A stretch of DNA of 64,000 bases from Lachnospiraceae bacterium JLR.KK002 (lineage in GTDB: Bacteria; Bacillota; Clostridia; Lachnospirales; Lachnospiraceae), in assembly GCA_036941025.1 (NCBI GenBank), contig JAYMNP010000001.1, forward strand, positions 372,001 to 436,000. The letters run 5' to 3'. Under the pieces are notes generated by a model. That model had not been told where the DNA came from. It saw nothing but the letters and a program-made list of their open reading frames with translations, and ran no database searches. Below are positions 35,631 to 44,809 of this stretch, piece after piece (position 1 is the first letter of the stretch; every line of letters begins with the position of its first letter). A program made the position numbers and the translations under genes.

Positions 35631-36428
35631 TTACAGCGGAAAAACTGTTTTGTGGGTCTGCCGGAATTTCCCTGGCGTCATTCCGGTCAGTTTTTTAAAC
35701 ATTTTTCCAAAATAAGCGCTGTTATGGAAGCCTGTCATAAACGCTATATTTGTGACAGATTCATCTGTTTCCCGCAAAAGACGTTTTGCCTGTTCAATCC
35801 GGTAATGAATGAGATAATCCACAGGCGTCTGGTGAAAGGCATTCTTAAACGAGCGGATACATTCTTTCGGACTGATGTTTGCATACTCGGAGATGCTGGC
35901 AACCGTTATGTTTTCCTGATAATGTTTATGGATAAAACTTAAAATATCTTTGATGCGTTCATGGGTATGAACAGCCTGGCGCATCCTGGTTAAGGAGTGT
36001 AAAAGTTCCAGGAATTCTTTCCTGCTTTCTGTATCTTCTTTTATGATAATAACTTCAATGGATTGATTCTGCAGGACCGGGTTCAGGTATTTCGTTTCAA
36101 AAATGCTGCGGTAATGCCCTGCAAGCAGGATGGGGTGAAACAGGTGGGCGTGTTCAATGGCGGAGGACGTCCCTTCCGCTTTCCTCTTTGTGTTCATTAT
36201 ATTGGTATTGATAAAACAGGCTTCTCCCTGCCGGATAGCATACGTCCGGTTTACCGTTTCCACAATAACAGAACCTTTATACGCATAATTAAATTCCAGT
36301 TCTTCATGCCAGTGCCAGGGAATCGTAAAACTGGTCAAATCTCTTTCATGCATGGTGTATGGGAACTCATATGTAATCCCGTCAATCTGTTCCACTGCGT
36401 TTGCATCCTGTATAAACGAGTGATTCAT
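35631..36428 (-). CDS. AraC-family transcriptional regulator
   Basis: A 265-residue regulator with an N-terminal cupin sensor (IPWHWHEELEFNYAYKG) and a C-terminal pair of helix-turn-helix motifs (ITVASISEYANISPKECIRSFK; ESVTNIAFMTGFHNSAYFGKMFKK). It senses a small molecule, often a sugar. ATG 36428 follows GGGAGG; an upstream ATG at 36443 overlaps that site. Target unknown: the neighbour on its left is the flavoprotein gene, on its right a remnant. Confidence 0.9.
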   Translation of the reverse strand: MNHSFIQDANAVEQIDGITYEFPYTMHERDLTSFTIPWHWHEELEFNYAYKGSVIVETVNRTYAIRQGEACFINTNIMNTKRKAEGTSSAIEHAHLFHPILLAGHYRSIFETKYLNPVLQNQSIEVIIIKEDTESRKEFLELLHSLTRMRQAVHTHERIKDILSFIHKHYQENITVASISEYANISPKECIRSFKNAFHQTPVDYLIHYRIEQAKRLLRETDESVTNIAFMTGFHNSAYFGKMFKKLTGMTPGKFRQTHKTVFPL

Positions 36429-36582
36429 TGTATGTCCTCCCACATTATGTCAGGGCTTCTTCTGCGATTACTGAAAACTGATTTATTATAAAAATATTCG
36501 CCGTTTTGTCTTTATATTTATATTATAAGTCTCCAAACTCATATTTTCAATCTGCTTTTTTTGATATAATCCATTTATCAAT

Positions 36583-36726
36583 ATGAAAGAATCAGGCATA
36601 GCGCCGACGGAAGAACAGATTCATGAAATAGCTGTGCGGTGTGCAAAAGCCTGCGGAGGACAGAAAGGGTCGGCTGAAATACTGTATCAGGATGATGTGG
36701 AAGAAATATACCGTATGGCATTGTAA
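36583..36726 (+). pseudogene. C-terminal scrap of an iron-containing alcohol dehydrogenase
   Basis: A 47-codon frame (MKESGIAPTEEQIHEI..., ending EEIYRMAL) resembles the last helices of butanol-dehydrogenase-type Fe-ADHs. No ribosome site. The rest of the gene is absent. In the 365 bases from 36429 to 36794 nothing else was recognised apart from TATAAT at 36565-36570. Confidence 0.4.
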
Positions 36727-36794
36727 AAATGACGCAGGCTGGAGAAATGAACGCCGGGAAAAATATCTGAAGAAAAGAACCGTTTCATTTTTCC

Positions 36795-36823
36795 TTGACA
36801 GAAAAAATTTTTGCATGTATAAT
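36795..36823 (+). promoter_or_regulatory. perfect consensus promoter of a mini-transcript
   Basis: TTGACA (36795-36800), 17 bp, TATAAT (36818-36823). It drives a stretch of about 250 bases that ends at a terminator and contains only very short frames. Confidence 0.85.
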
Positions 36824-36829
36824 TGACAA

Positions 36830-37081
36830 AAATTATTTCAGGAGGAACATGTATGTTAATTGCAATTGTAATGGAGAAAGCAGCAAAATAAATACTGCAC
36901 AGACAGGTATTGCTTTCGTCTGGAAGTCTGTCCATTTTCAGGATGGAACGGGCCTGTCATAATTTCGCCTTACAATTGCTGAATCATCATGTGTGTCAAT
37001 GGAACTCCGGGGAGAACAGGGACGCGTTCCTGTATTATAGCGGACGATAGGAAAGCATGGCTGTATGGCCATGTTTTTTTT
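36830..37081 (+). ncRNA. candidate short transcript between promoter and terminator
   Basis: From the predicted start near 36830 to the terminator CATGGC-tgtat-GGCCATG plus eight T (37056-37080) lies a unit of about 250 bases with a long-range 10-bp helix (36862-36871 with 36970-36979) and a local ACAGAC/GTCTGT stem. It is closed before the MutS-like gene begins, so it is not simply that gene's leader. Confidence 0.5.
36853..36891 (+). CDS. 12-residue peptide MLIAIVMEKAAK
   Basis: ATG 36853 stands 7 bases behind GGAGG, ideal spacing, and the frame ends after 12 codons. The product is hydrophobic at the front and basic at the end. An overlapping 37-codon frame starts at ATG 36849 (MYVNCNCNGESSK...) but only 3 bases from the same site. 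The peptide start region GCAATTGTAA (36862-36871) can pair perfectly with 36970-36979 further down the transcript. It may be a leader peptide, a small toxin or a signal; nothing similar is known to me. Confidence 0.45.
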   Translation: MLIAIVMEKAAK

Positions 37082-37139
37082 ATTCTACAGGAAAGACCTT
37101 GTCACGCTAAAGCACGCAAGTATTTCCTGTAAGAGAAAA
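37081..37139. repeat. intergenic hairpin repeat, module A copy 2
   Basis: TTCTACAGGAA ... TTCCTGTAAGAGAA around a centre (ACCTTGTCACGCTAAAG) shared with the copies at 43381 and 56558. Followed by the start of the CCCTCCGGGC...GATGCGCAGCTC stretch known from copies 1 and 5, cut off after CTC. Confidence 0.75.
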
Positions 37140-37210
37140 GCCCTCCGGGCAGGATGCGCAGCTCAGGGATTTGTATGGCCATAGAAAAACTGACAGAGAG
37201 GGAAAGAATC

Positions 37211-38977
37211 GTGAATTTTGAAAAACAGATTGAATTTGATAAAGTAAAAGATTTGTGGATGGGTCTTGCAATGACGGAGTCTGCCAGAGAAAAAATAAGG
37301 CAGGCAACTTTTATTCTGGAGGAGGGAGAACTGCGAAAACAAATCAGAGACACTACCAACAGCAGGAAGCTGCTGGAGAAACTGGGTATGCCGCCTTTGC
37401 AGGAGGTGGAAGAAATCAGGGAAATCCTGGCGATTTCTGAGAAAGGGGACTGTCTGACGCCCTGGCAGCTGGAGCGGATGGAAAAAGGAATCACAGCCAT
37501 CCGGCGTTTGAAAGATTATCTGGACAGGGGGAAAATGTATGAGAACCCGCTGGCATATTATGAAGAAAATCTGTATGTGGCGGAAGAACTGGGGGAAGAA
37601 ATCAGCAGGCAGATTCGCAGTGAAGCGGTGGATGATTACGCTTCCGGGGAACTTCATCAGATTCGGAGCCGGATAACAAAATGTGAGGAGCAGATGAAGC
37701 AGAAAGCGGAGCAGATAATGCGGGCGAATCAGAACTATATGGCTGACAGTTACTGTACCCTCCGGAACGGAAGAATATGCGTACCTGTGAAAAAAGAATA
37801 CAGAGGGAAGATTTCGGGGAGCGTGGCAGACAAATCGGCCACGGGAAATACTTTGTTTGTGGAACCGGCTGCTGTGGGAAAATATTACGAAGAACTGCAG
37901 ATGTTAAAAATTGAGGAAGAAAATGAAGTGTACCGGATTTTGTACACACTGACAGCAATGGTTGCAGATGCGGCTGAGGAAATACAGGAAAATATCAGAA
38001 TAATGGAAAAGCTGGATTTTATCTTTTCCAAAGGGAAACTGAGCATGGATTTGAACGGTACAGAGCCGGATATCAATACGGAGCGCAGGATATATCTGGA
38101 AGACGCAAGGCATCCTCTGATGGATTCTGCAGTCAATGTGCCTCTGCAGTTTGAACTGGGCGGGGAATTTCACGGTGTTGTGATTACCGGGCCCAATACC
38201 GGAGGAAAAACCGTTGCAATCAAGACGGTGATGTTAAACTGCATGATGGCCCAGTGCGGCCTGCACCCGGCCTGCCGGAAAGGAAATATCTGTATGAATA
38301 ACGGATATCTGTGCGATATCGGCGACGGACAGAACCTTTCCGAAAATCTCTCCACTTTTTCCGCCCACATTAAAAGCGTACTGGAAATTCTGGAAGAAGC
38401 AGACCGGGACAGTTTGGTTATTATGGACGAACTGGGGTCCGGTACGGACCCGGCCGAAGGCATGGGCATAGCGGTGGCGGTGCTGGAGGAACTTCGGAAC
38501 ACCGGGGCGAATTTCCTGGTAACCACCCATTATCCGGAGGTGAAGGAATACGCAAAGACAGCGCAGGGCATGATAAATGCCAGGATGACCTTTGACAGGG
38601 AGACGCTGCGGCCCACCTATAAGATGGTGATTGGAGAAGCCGGGGAGAGCTGTGCGTTTTATATTGCAGACAGGCTGGGAATGCCGGAACGTATGCTGCA
38701 GAATGCAGTCTGCGCCGCCTATGGGGAACAGGCAGCCTGGGAATATCGGCAGCAGAGAGCCAGGAGCTTGCAGAAAGTCCGTTCGGCGGTCTGTCAGAAC
38801 CAGGCAAAAGGCAGAACTGCCGGGGAGCCTGACTCACAGGCGGCAGGAGAATATTGCCGGAAGGAGAGCACAGCGCAAAAGAAATCCATACTTTTTGAAA
38901 CCGTGGAATACCGGAAAGCAAGACATGAGATGGAGCGGAAATATACAGAAGAAGTCATCCGGTATGAAGAAAAATAA
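37211..38977 (+). CDS. MutS2-like ATPase lacking the Smr nuclease domain
   Basis: A 588-residue MutS-family protein: lever/core helices (about 1-300) and the dimeric ATPase with Walker A GPNTGGKT (327-334), STFSAHI and Walker B LVIMDELGSGTDPAEG. MutS2 is about 790 residues and ends in KOW and Smr domains; here the protein stops soon after the ATPase with a short charged tail. MutS2 splits collided ribosomes or blocks recombination; without Smr only the ATPase role could remain. GTG 37211 is chosen for its GAGGG site and because family members start here; ATG 37175 is possible. Confidence 0.85.
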   Translation: MNFEKQIEFDKVKDLWMGLAMTESAREKIRQATFILEEGELRKQIRDTTNSRKLLEKLGMPPLQEVEEIREILAISEKGDCLTPWQLERMEKGITAIRRLKDYLDRGKMYENPLAYYEENLYVAEELGEEISRQIRSEAVDDYASGELHQIRSRITKCEEQMKQKAEQIMRANQNYMADSYCTLRNGRICVPVKKEYRGKISGSVADKSATGNTLFVEPAAVGKYYEELQMLKIEEENEVYRILYTLTAMVADAAEEIQENIRIMEKLDFIFSKGKLSMDLNGTEPDINTERRIYLEDARHPLMDSAVNVPLQFELGGEFHGVVITGPNTGGKTVAIKTVMLNCMMAQCGLHPACRKGNICMNNGYLCDIGDGQNLSENLSTFSAHIKSVLEILEEADRDSLVIMDELGSGTDPAEGMGIAVAVLEELRNTGANFLVTTHYPEVKEYAKTAQGMINARMTFDRETLRPTYKMVIGEAGESCAFYIADRLGMPERMLQNAVCAAYGEQAAWEYRQQRARSLQKVRSAVCQNQAKGRTAGEPDSQAAGEYCRKESTAQKKSILFETVEYRKARHEMERKYTEEVIRYEEK

Positions 38978-39098
38978 TTCAGACTGCGGTTTCCCTGTCG
39001 GGGAGGAAGGGTATCCGTATCGGAAAAGATGGAAAAATACGGAAAAGGATGTTATAATCAGGAAAAGAAGCAGTGCAGCCGGAAAGGAGCAGTTGGAA

Positions 39099-39866
39099 AT
39101 GAAATTTATTTCATGGAATGTAAATGGCCTGCGGGCCTGTGTCCAGAAAGGATTTCTGGAATTTTTCAGAGAAGCGGACGCAGATTTTTTCTGTATACAG
39201 GAAACAAAATTGCAGGAGGGACAGATTTCCCTGGATTTGCCGGAAGGATATGAGTCATACTGGAATTATGCCCGGAAAAAAGGATATTCCGGTACAGCCA
39301 TTTTTACGAAGCATAAACCTCTGTCCGTTTCTTACGGAATGGGACAGGAGGAACATGATATGGAAGGTCGGCTGATTACGCTGGAATATGAGGTGTTTTA
39401 TCTGGTGACCTGCTATACGCCCAATTCTCAGAATGAGCTTAAAAGGCTTCCCTACCGCATGGAGTGGGAGGAAGCTCTGCTTGGGTACCTGGATGGCCTG
39501 AAAAAGCAGAAATCCGTAATTTACTGCGGAGATTTGAATGTGGCTCACCAGGAAATTGATTTGAAAAATCCCAAAACCAACCGGAAGAATGCAGGATTTA
39601 CCGATGAGGAACGGGAGAGATTTACCTTTCTTCTGAACCATGGTTATGTGGATACGTTCCGGCATTTTTATCCGGAGCTGGAGCAGGTGTATTCCTGGTG
39701 GTCTTATCGGTTCAAAGCCAGAGAGAAAAACGCGGGATGGCGGATTGACTATTTTGTGGTGTCGGAAGATTTGAAGGACAGGCTTGTGGATGCGAAAATT
39801 CACACGGAGGTGTTCGGTTCCGATCACTGTCCGGTGGAGCTGGAGACAGGATCCCTTACGGTATAA
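39099..39866 (+). CDS. xth: exodeoxyribonuclease III / AP endonuclease
   Basis: A 255-residue member of the exonuclease III family that cuts at abasic sites and trims 3' ends in base-excision repair. Metal and catalytic residues are in place: N7 (SWNVNG), E35 (IQETKL), CGDLNVAH, WRIDYF and the catalytic GSDHCP. ATG 39099 has AAAGGAG upstream. It follows the MutS2-like gene by about 120 bases, giving a DNA-repair neighbourhood. Confidence 0.95.
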   Translation: MKFISWNVNGLRACVQKGFLEFFREADADFFCIQETKLQEGQISLDLPEGYESYWNYARKKGYSGTAIFTKHKPLSVSYGMGQEEHDMEGRLITLEYEVFYLVTCYTPNSQNELKRLPYRMEWEEALLGYLDGLKKQKSVIYCGDLNVAHQEIDLKNPKTNRKNAGFTDEERERFTFLLNHGYVDTFRHFYPELEQVYSWWSYRFKAREKNAGWRIDYFVVSEDLKDRLVDAKIHTEVFGSDHCPVELETGSLTV

Positions 39867-39946
39867 TCTTTATGTGATTTGCGCGCAGGCATGGAAACAG
39901 AATATGTCTGCGTCAAATCCTGCGTTTACGTCAGAGAGGAACAGAA

Positions 39947-40981
39947 ATGGAAAAAGGAGAAATCAGACTTCGGAACGTTATTGTACATATCCTGGATTCC
40001 ACAGTGGGAATGCCGGTGCTTTCCGATACGCTGCTGGAGTACGGTTCCGACTTTGGAGATTTCCTGCGGGAGCATATTTACAGAGTCGCAGCCACAGATG
40101 ACAGGAAAACCTGCCGGTTTCACAGAGAGGAGTCAGAGGTGTACCGGCAGCTGCAGGCTTTTGCGGAAGCAGGAATGAGCGATGAAATGTTTGTGGAAAC
40201 AAGCCGACGTCTGGCAGAACGCCTGTATGGAATCATGAATAAAAATATTGAGATTCCTCAGGCGGATTTTGTAGTAGCTTTGTTTGAGACAGATGGAGAA
40301 AAATATCTTGCGCTGCTGAAAATGGATTACAGAACCTCCTATACCCACCAGACCCAGTCGGATGCTTTTGGAAATACCAATGAAATTATTAAATTCCGGG
40401 CAATTCTTCCCACAGAGACCCAGAAACTGTCGGAGGCCGCCCTTATCAGCCTGTCAGATTATACGATTTTCCTGACGGAGAAGAAATATGAGGTCAACGG
40501 GACAAAGATAAATTATTTTTCAAAACTGTTTTTAAACTGCAGCGGGGCCCTGTCCCCAAAATCCCAGCTTTCCATTGTCACCCGTGCCATTGATACGGTG
40601 CAGAAAAAGTATTTTAACGACGGGGAACAGTTTGAGGTACAGATGGAAACAAAGCAGATTATTCATGAACAGCTGGCGGAAACGGGAGCGGTAGACGTGC
40701 CTTTTGTGCTGGATCAGGTGTTCCGGGAAAAAGAAGAATACAAAGAAGAAGTGCAGGAAAAGCTGGAAAAATACAAAATGGGAACGGATGTCCGGATTGA
40801 GCCGCAGTCGGAGCATACGACCCGTAAATTTGAAAAGCAGCATCTGACTACCGATACCGGAGTGGAAATCAAAATTCCCATGGAGCAGTACCGGGACGGA
40901 GAACATATTGAGTTTATCACCAGTCCGGACGGGAGCATTTCAATTTTGATTAAAAATGTGGGGCATATTGACGCCAGGTAG
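39947..40981 (+). CDS. 37-kDa nucleoid-associated protein (NdpA/YejK family)
   Basis: A 344-residue soluble protein of the nucleoid-associated NA37 family (pattern DFVVALFETDGEKYLALLKMDYR in the N-terminal half). Relatives bind DNA in the nucleoid; the exact job is unknown, and some relatives occur as anti-phage accessory proteins. Start ATG 39947 with GAGAGGAA upstream, 80 bases behind exonuclease III. Confidence 0.8.
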   Translation: MEKGEIRLRNVIVHILDSTVGMPVLSDTLLEYGSDFGDFLREHIYRVAATDDRKTCRFHREESEVYRQLQAFAEAGMSDEMFVETSRRLAERLYGIMNKNIEIPQADFVVALFETDGEKYLALLKMDYRTSYTHQTQSDAFGNTNEIIKFRAILPTETQKLSEAALISLSDYTIFLTEKKYEVNGTKINYFSKLFLNCSGALSPKSQLSIVTRAIDTVQKKYFNDGEQFEVQMETKQIIHEQLAETGAVDVPFVLDQVFREKEEYKEEVQEKLEKYKMGTDVRIEPQSEHTTRKFEKQHLTTDTGVEIKIPMEQYRDGEHIEFITSPDGSISILIKNVGHIDAR

Positions 40982-41028
40982 CATATAGAGGGTCAGGGTG
41001 AGGAAACGGACGCGGAGAGGGCGGGAAA

Positions 41029-42158
41029 ATGATGGATAATTTCATGGAACAGTATCAGAATGAGCTGACATATCAGGAAATCAGATCAAACAGATATACC
41101 ATAAAAGGATACTGCTGGTTTCTCATGGCAACGGCTTTTATGTGGCTGCTGACAGTGACAGGTTTTTTTGAGGTGGATAAAAGGCTGATTACAATTGCCT
41201 TTTTATCCAACCTTGTATTATTTGTTCCGGCAATCGTCGTTTATTGTAGAGTAATCTGTCCGATGCATGGATTAAATATTTTCTCTTGTCGCTGATTTGT
41301 GTGGGCTCGGCAGTGATTGTCTCCTTTTTATCTTTTCATGCGGTGCTGCTGTACGTGGCGCCTCTGCTGTTTGCTGTTTTGTACAGAAGGCGCAGTACCA
41401 TCTGGTTTGTGTACGGGGTCAATACGGTTACCATGCTTGTCAGCTCCCTTATCAGCTTTTTTTACGGAATCTGTGATTTGAATCTTCTGCTGGAAAGCCA
41501 GCATGTCAGAAGCTGGTATCTGGATATTATTACGGAGAACGGGCTGAACATTCCCTTTAATGAAAATCCGGTTTTTATTATTCTTGTATTTGAAGTGTTT
41601 CCGAGAAGTGTTATCCTTCTGGTATTTGCGGTTATGCTGCAGTATTCTGTGGTCAGCAGCAATGAAGATGCGTATCGGATTGCGCAGCTCACCTGCCTCA
41701 AAGAGACAGATATGGGAACAAAGGTGTTCAATAAAAATAAATATGTGGAAATGTCGGAGGAATATTATCCGAAGATGGAGCGGATAGGGGTATTATTCTG
41801 GGACTTAAATAATCTGAAATGTATTAATGATGTATATGGCCATGCCGCAGGAGATAAGGCCATAGAAACATTGTCAGCGATTCTTCTGGCCCATTCCGGT
41901 GATGACTGCCGCATTTACCGAATTGGCGGAGATGAATTTCTGATGATACTGGACAATCCGCAGGAAAATGAGCCGGAGCGTATCATACAGACGGTGCACA
42001 GAGAGCTGGAAGCTGAAAACAGAGACAAAAGAGTTCAGATATCAGGCGCGGTGGGATATGCATCTGGAAAGGGCAGGGATATTGCAGAGGTTGTAAAAGC
42101 AGCAGACGCCCGTATGTATGAGAATAAAAAGCAGAGCAGGGAGGGAAGAAGGGGATGA
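41029..42158 (+). pseudogene. membrane diguanylate cyclase gene with one frameshift
   Basis: The first frame (41029-41295) gives two membrane helices and stops; the second (open from about 41257) continues with further helices (AWIKYFLLSLICVGSAV) and a complete GGDEF domain (YRIGGDEFLMI). One shift between about 41245 and 41262 joins them into a normal MASE-like six-helix plus GGDEF protein of about 375 residues. No RxxD inhibitory site precedes GGDEF. Recent mutation, sequencing error and phase variation cannot be told apart. The end overlaps the next gene (ATGA). Confidence 0.8.
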
Positions 42159-43126
42159 AAAGATTTAAGGTCGTTGCAGGATGGGTCTCCGGTCTGGCAG
42201 CCGCAGTTTTTTTGCTGATGTATGGCCTGTATCGTTATGTTTTCTGTTTTCCGCCGGAAAAACGTCCCGATGTACGCAGCATTCCCAATAGCAGGCTCTA
42301 CCGGCAGCACCGCACCCGGATGCTGGAAATTGTGGAGAAAATGGAGCAGGGGCCTTATGAGGAGGTCTCTGTTCTTTCCCAGGACGGTCTTCGTCTGTAT
42401 GGAAAATTATATTATATAAAAAAGGGTGCGCCGATTGTTATTTTCTGCCACGGCTACCACGGAACAGCGGCCTGGGACGGATACGGATTTTTCAGAGCCT
42501 GCATGGAGAACGGGATTAATATTCTTATGACAGATCAGCGGGCCCATGGAAAGAGTCAGGGCAGAGTCATCACTTTCGGGATTATGGAGCGGTATGACTG
42601 TAAAACCTGGAGTGAATATGCTATGGAGCGATTTGGAACCTGGACAGATGTTTTCCTTGCGGGGGTATCCATGGGCGCAGCTTCTGTTATCATGTCCTCT
42701 GAGCTGGGCCTGCCCCGGAATGTCCGGGGCCTTATGGCAGACTGCGGCTATTCCAGGCCGGCTGCAATCATAATGGAAACAGTGAAATCAATGGGACTTC
42801 CGGTAAAACCGGTATATCTGCTTTTGAAGTATGGGGCGCGTCTCTTTGGCTCCTTCAATCTGGAGGCCGCCACCGGGCTGGAAGCTGCTCAAAAATTAAA
42901 TATTCCGGTTCTGTTTTTCCACGGCGGACAGGATACCATTGTGCCCCTGTCCATGGGGAAGGAACTTTATCAGTCCTGTGCCGGAACCAGGAGATGGGTG
43001 ACGATTGAAAATGCCGACCATGCGAACAGTGCAATGACGGATTATAAAACATACGAAACAGCAGTGTTGCAGTTTATGGAGAAGTGCCTGGAAGAAAAAG
43101 AAAACCAGTTCAGCCGCACCCCTTGA
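42155..43126 (+). CDS. membrane-anchored alpha/beta hydrolase
   Basis: A 323-residue protein with an N-terminal membrane helix (about 8-28) and an alpha/beta-hydrolase domain outside the cytoplasm. The nucleophile elbow is GVSMGA, the acid HGGQDTIVP and the histidine NADHANS; the oxyanion HG sits in CHGYHG. Resembles YqkD-like serine hydrolases of unknown substrate. Translationally coupled to the frameshifted cyclase gene. Confidence 0.87.
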   Translation: MKRFKVVAGWVSGLAAAVFLLMYGLYRYVFCFPPEKRPDVRSIPNSRLYRQHRTRMLEIVEKMEQGPYEEVSVLSQDGLRLYGKLYYIKKGAPIVIFCHGYHGTAAWDGYGFFRACMENGINILMTDQRAHGKSQGRVITFGIMERYDCKTWSEYAMERFGTWTDVFLAGVSMGAASVIMSSELGLPRNVRGLMADCGYSRPAAIIMETVKSMGLPVKPVYLLLKYGARLFGSFNLEAATGLEAAQKLNIPVLFFHGGQDTIVPLSMGKELYQSCAGTRRWVTIENADHANSAMTDYKTYETAVLQFMEKCLEEKENQFSRTP

Positions 43127-43202
43127 GACAAGCCTCAGACCGCCTGTCAGGCAGGCTGACCGCTGCCGTTACAAAAAAAGTAAAAAAAATGAAAAAAAGG
43201 TG

Positions 43203-43231
43203 TTGACAAATTTCCCCATAGCAGATATAAT
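43203..43231 (+). promoter_or_regulatory. perfect consensus promoter of tRNA-Leu(CAG)
   Basis: TTGACA (43203-43208), 17 bp, TATAAT (43226-43231), 16 bases before the tRNA. Confidence 0.9.
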
Positions 43232-43247
43232 AGCTATTGTCAGTTGT

Positions 43248-43331
43248 GCAGGAGTGGCGGAATTGGCAGACGCGCAGGCTTCAGGTGCCTGTGGTAGCAA
43301 TATCGTGTGGGTTCAAGTCCCATCTCCTGCA
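43248..43331 (+). tRNA. tRNA-Leu(CAG)
   Basis: An 84-base class II tRNA: acceptor stem GCAGGAG/CTCCTGC, discriminator A, anticodon loop TTCAGGT with anticodon CAG, T-loop GGTTCAAGTCC. CCA is not encoded. Reads CUG, complementing the AAG isoacceptor in this window. Confidence 0.95.
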
Positions 43332-43344
43332 TTTGAATTTCAAG

Positions 43345-43380
43345 AAGAGCTGTTGCAGATAGCAATAGCTCTTTTTCTTC
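43345..43380 (+). terminator. terminator of tRNA-Leu(CAG)
   Basis: AAGAGCTGTTGC/GCAATAGCTCTT 12-bp stem with one G-U pair, followed by TTTTTC. Confidence 0.85.
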
Positions 43381-43439
43381 TTATTCTACAGGAAAAACCT
43401 TGTCACGCTAATGCGCGAAAGTGTCTTCCTGTAGAATAA
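43381..43439. repeat. intergenic hairpin repeat, module A copy 3 (perfect stem)
   Basis: TTATTCTACAGGAA (43381-43394) and TTCCTGTAGAATAA pair over 14 perfect base pairs around the centre ACCTTGTCACGCTAATGCGCGAAAGTGTC. Of the five copies this has the best stem. Confidence 0.85.
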
Positions 43440-43487
43440 AAATTAAGATGCCCACGCAAATGCAAAGAAATACCGGAAAGGAGTACT

Positions 43488-44660
43488 ATGTTATACAGAA
43501 CAAATCCAAAGAATCAGCAGCAGTTGTCTGTTTTAGGGTACGGATGTTTACGTTTTTCAAAAAAAGGTACCTCCATCGACCAGGAAAAGGCAGAGCGTGA
43601 ACTGCTCCTTGCTCTGGAAAACGGGGTAAATTATTTTGACACAGCCTATACATATGGGGGAAGCGAGGCCTGTCTGGGTAAATTTCTGGCGAAAGGCCAC
43701 CGTGATAAGGTAAATATTGCCACAAAACTGCCCCATTATTATCTGAAACAGCCGGGAGATATGGAGCGGTATTTCAGGGAGCAGTTAGATCGTCTTCAGA
43801 CAGATCATGTGGAATATTATCTGATGCATATGCTGAACGATGTGGCGGCCTGGGAAAGAATAAAAGAACTTGGCGTCGAAGAATGGATTGCGGATAAAAA
43901 AGCTAAAGGCCAGATACGGAATATCGGCTTTTCTTTTCATGGAAATACGGATAATTTTCTGAAAATACTGGAGGCATATAACTGGGATTTCTGCCAGATT
44001 CAGTACAATTATATGGATGAGCATTCCCAGGCGGGAAGGCGGGGACTGAAACGCGCCCATGAAAAAGGAATCCCTGTTATCATTATGGAGCCTCTGCGGG
44101 GCGGACGTCTGGTGCAGGGGCTTCCAAAAAGGGCTGCCAGAATTCTGGAAAAAACCGGGTACAGTCCGGCGGAATGGGGACTGCGCTGGCTCTGGAACCA
44201 GCCGGAGGTAACGGTAGTGCTGTCGGGCATGAATGACGCCGCGCAGGTGAGAGAAAATGTACGGATTGCTTCAAAGGCCAGGGCGGGCTGTATGACAGAG
44301 AAGGGAATGGCGGTTCTGGAACAGGTGAAAGGGGAAATCAACCGATGTATGAAAGTGCCCTGTACAGGCTGCGGCTACTGTATGCCATGCCCCGGCGGCG
44401 TGGATATACCGGGCTGTTTTGCCGCATATAATACCAGGTACACAGACAGCTGGTTCAGCGGCATGAAAGATTATTTCATGTGCACCACCCTGCGCACCAA
44501 TCCAACCAATGCTTCCGGGTGCCTGAAATGCGGGAAATGCGAACAGCACTGCCCTCAGAAAATTTCCATCCGGGAGGAGCTGGAACAGGTGAAAAAGCAT
44601 ATGGAAACACCTGCCTGGAAGCTGGCAAAGGCCATTGCAGGGCGGATTGGAAATTACTGA
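43488..44660 (+). CDS. aldo/keto reductase with C-terminal 4Fe-4S domain
   Basis: A 390-residue oxidoreductase. Residues about 1-280 form the aldo-keto reductase barrel (FDTAYTYGGSE with catalytic D/Y; GLRWLWNQPEVTVVLSG cofactor site). The C-terminal part has two cysteine clusters, CTGCGYCMPCPGG and CLKCGKCEQHCP, for one or two 4Fe-4S centres. Common in anaerobes; may use ferredoxin besides NAD(P)H. ATG 43488 follows AAAGGAG. Confidence 0.92.
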   Translation: MLYRTNPKNQQQLSVLGYGCLRFSKKGTSIDQEKAERELLLALENGVNYFDTAYTYGGSEACLGKFLAKGHRDKVNIATKLPHYYLKQPGDMERYFREQLDRLQTDHVEYYLMHMLNDVAAWERIKELGVEEWIADKKAKGQIRNIGFSFHGNTDNFLKILEAYNWDFCQIQYNYMDEHSQAGRRGLKRAHEKGIPVIIMEPLRGGRLVQGLPKRAARILEKTGYSPAEWGLRWLWNQPEVTVVLSGMNDAAQVRENVRIASKARAGCMTEKGMAVLEQVKGEINRCMKVPCTGCGYCMPCPGGVDIPGCFAAYNTRYTDSWFSGMKDYFMCTTLRTNPTNASGCLKCGKCEQHCPQKISIREELEQVKKHMETPAWKLAKAIAGRIGNY

Positions 44661-44809
44661 CAGGGCGCCGGGAACCCTCGGATTTCGACCATATTTTTCA
44701 TGTCAGGCTGCTCCTCTGTCCGGGTTTTGTAAAAATCTGCGGATTTTTTGTGAAAAATAAAGGAAATGAGGAATTTGTGCGGAATATATCATATGAGAGG
44801 TGATGGGAA

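Noticed and set aside
43200..43439. 79-codon frame
   Set aside because: Reads through tRNA-Leu(CAG), its terminator and a repeat copy.
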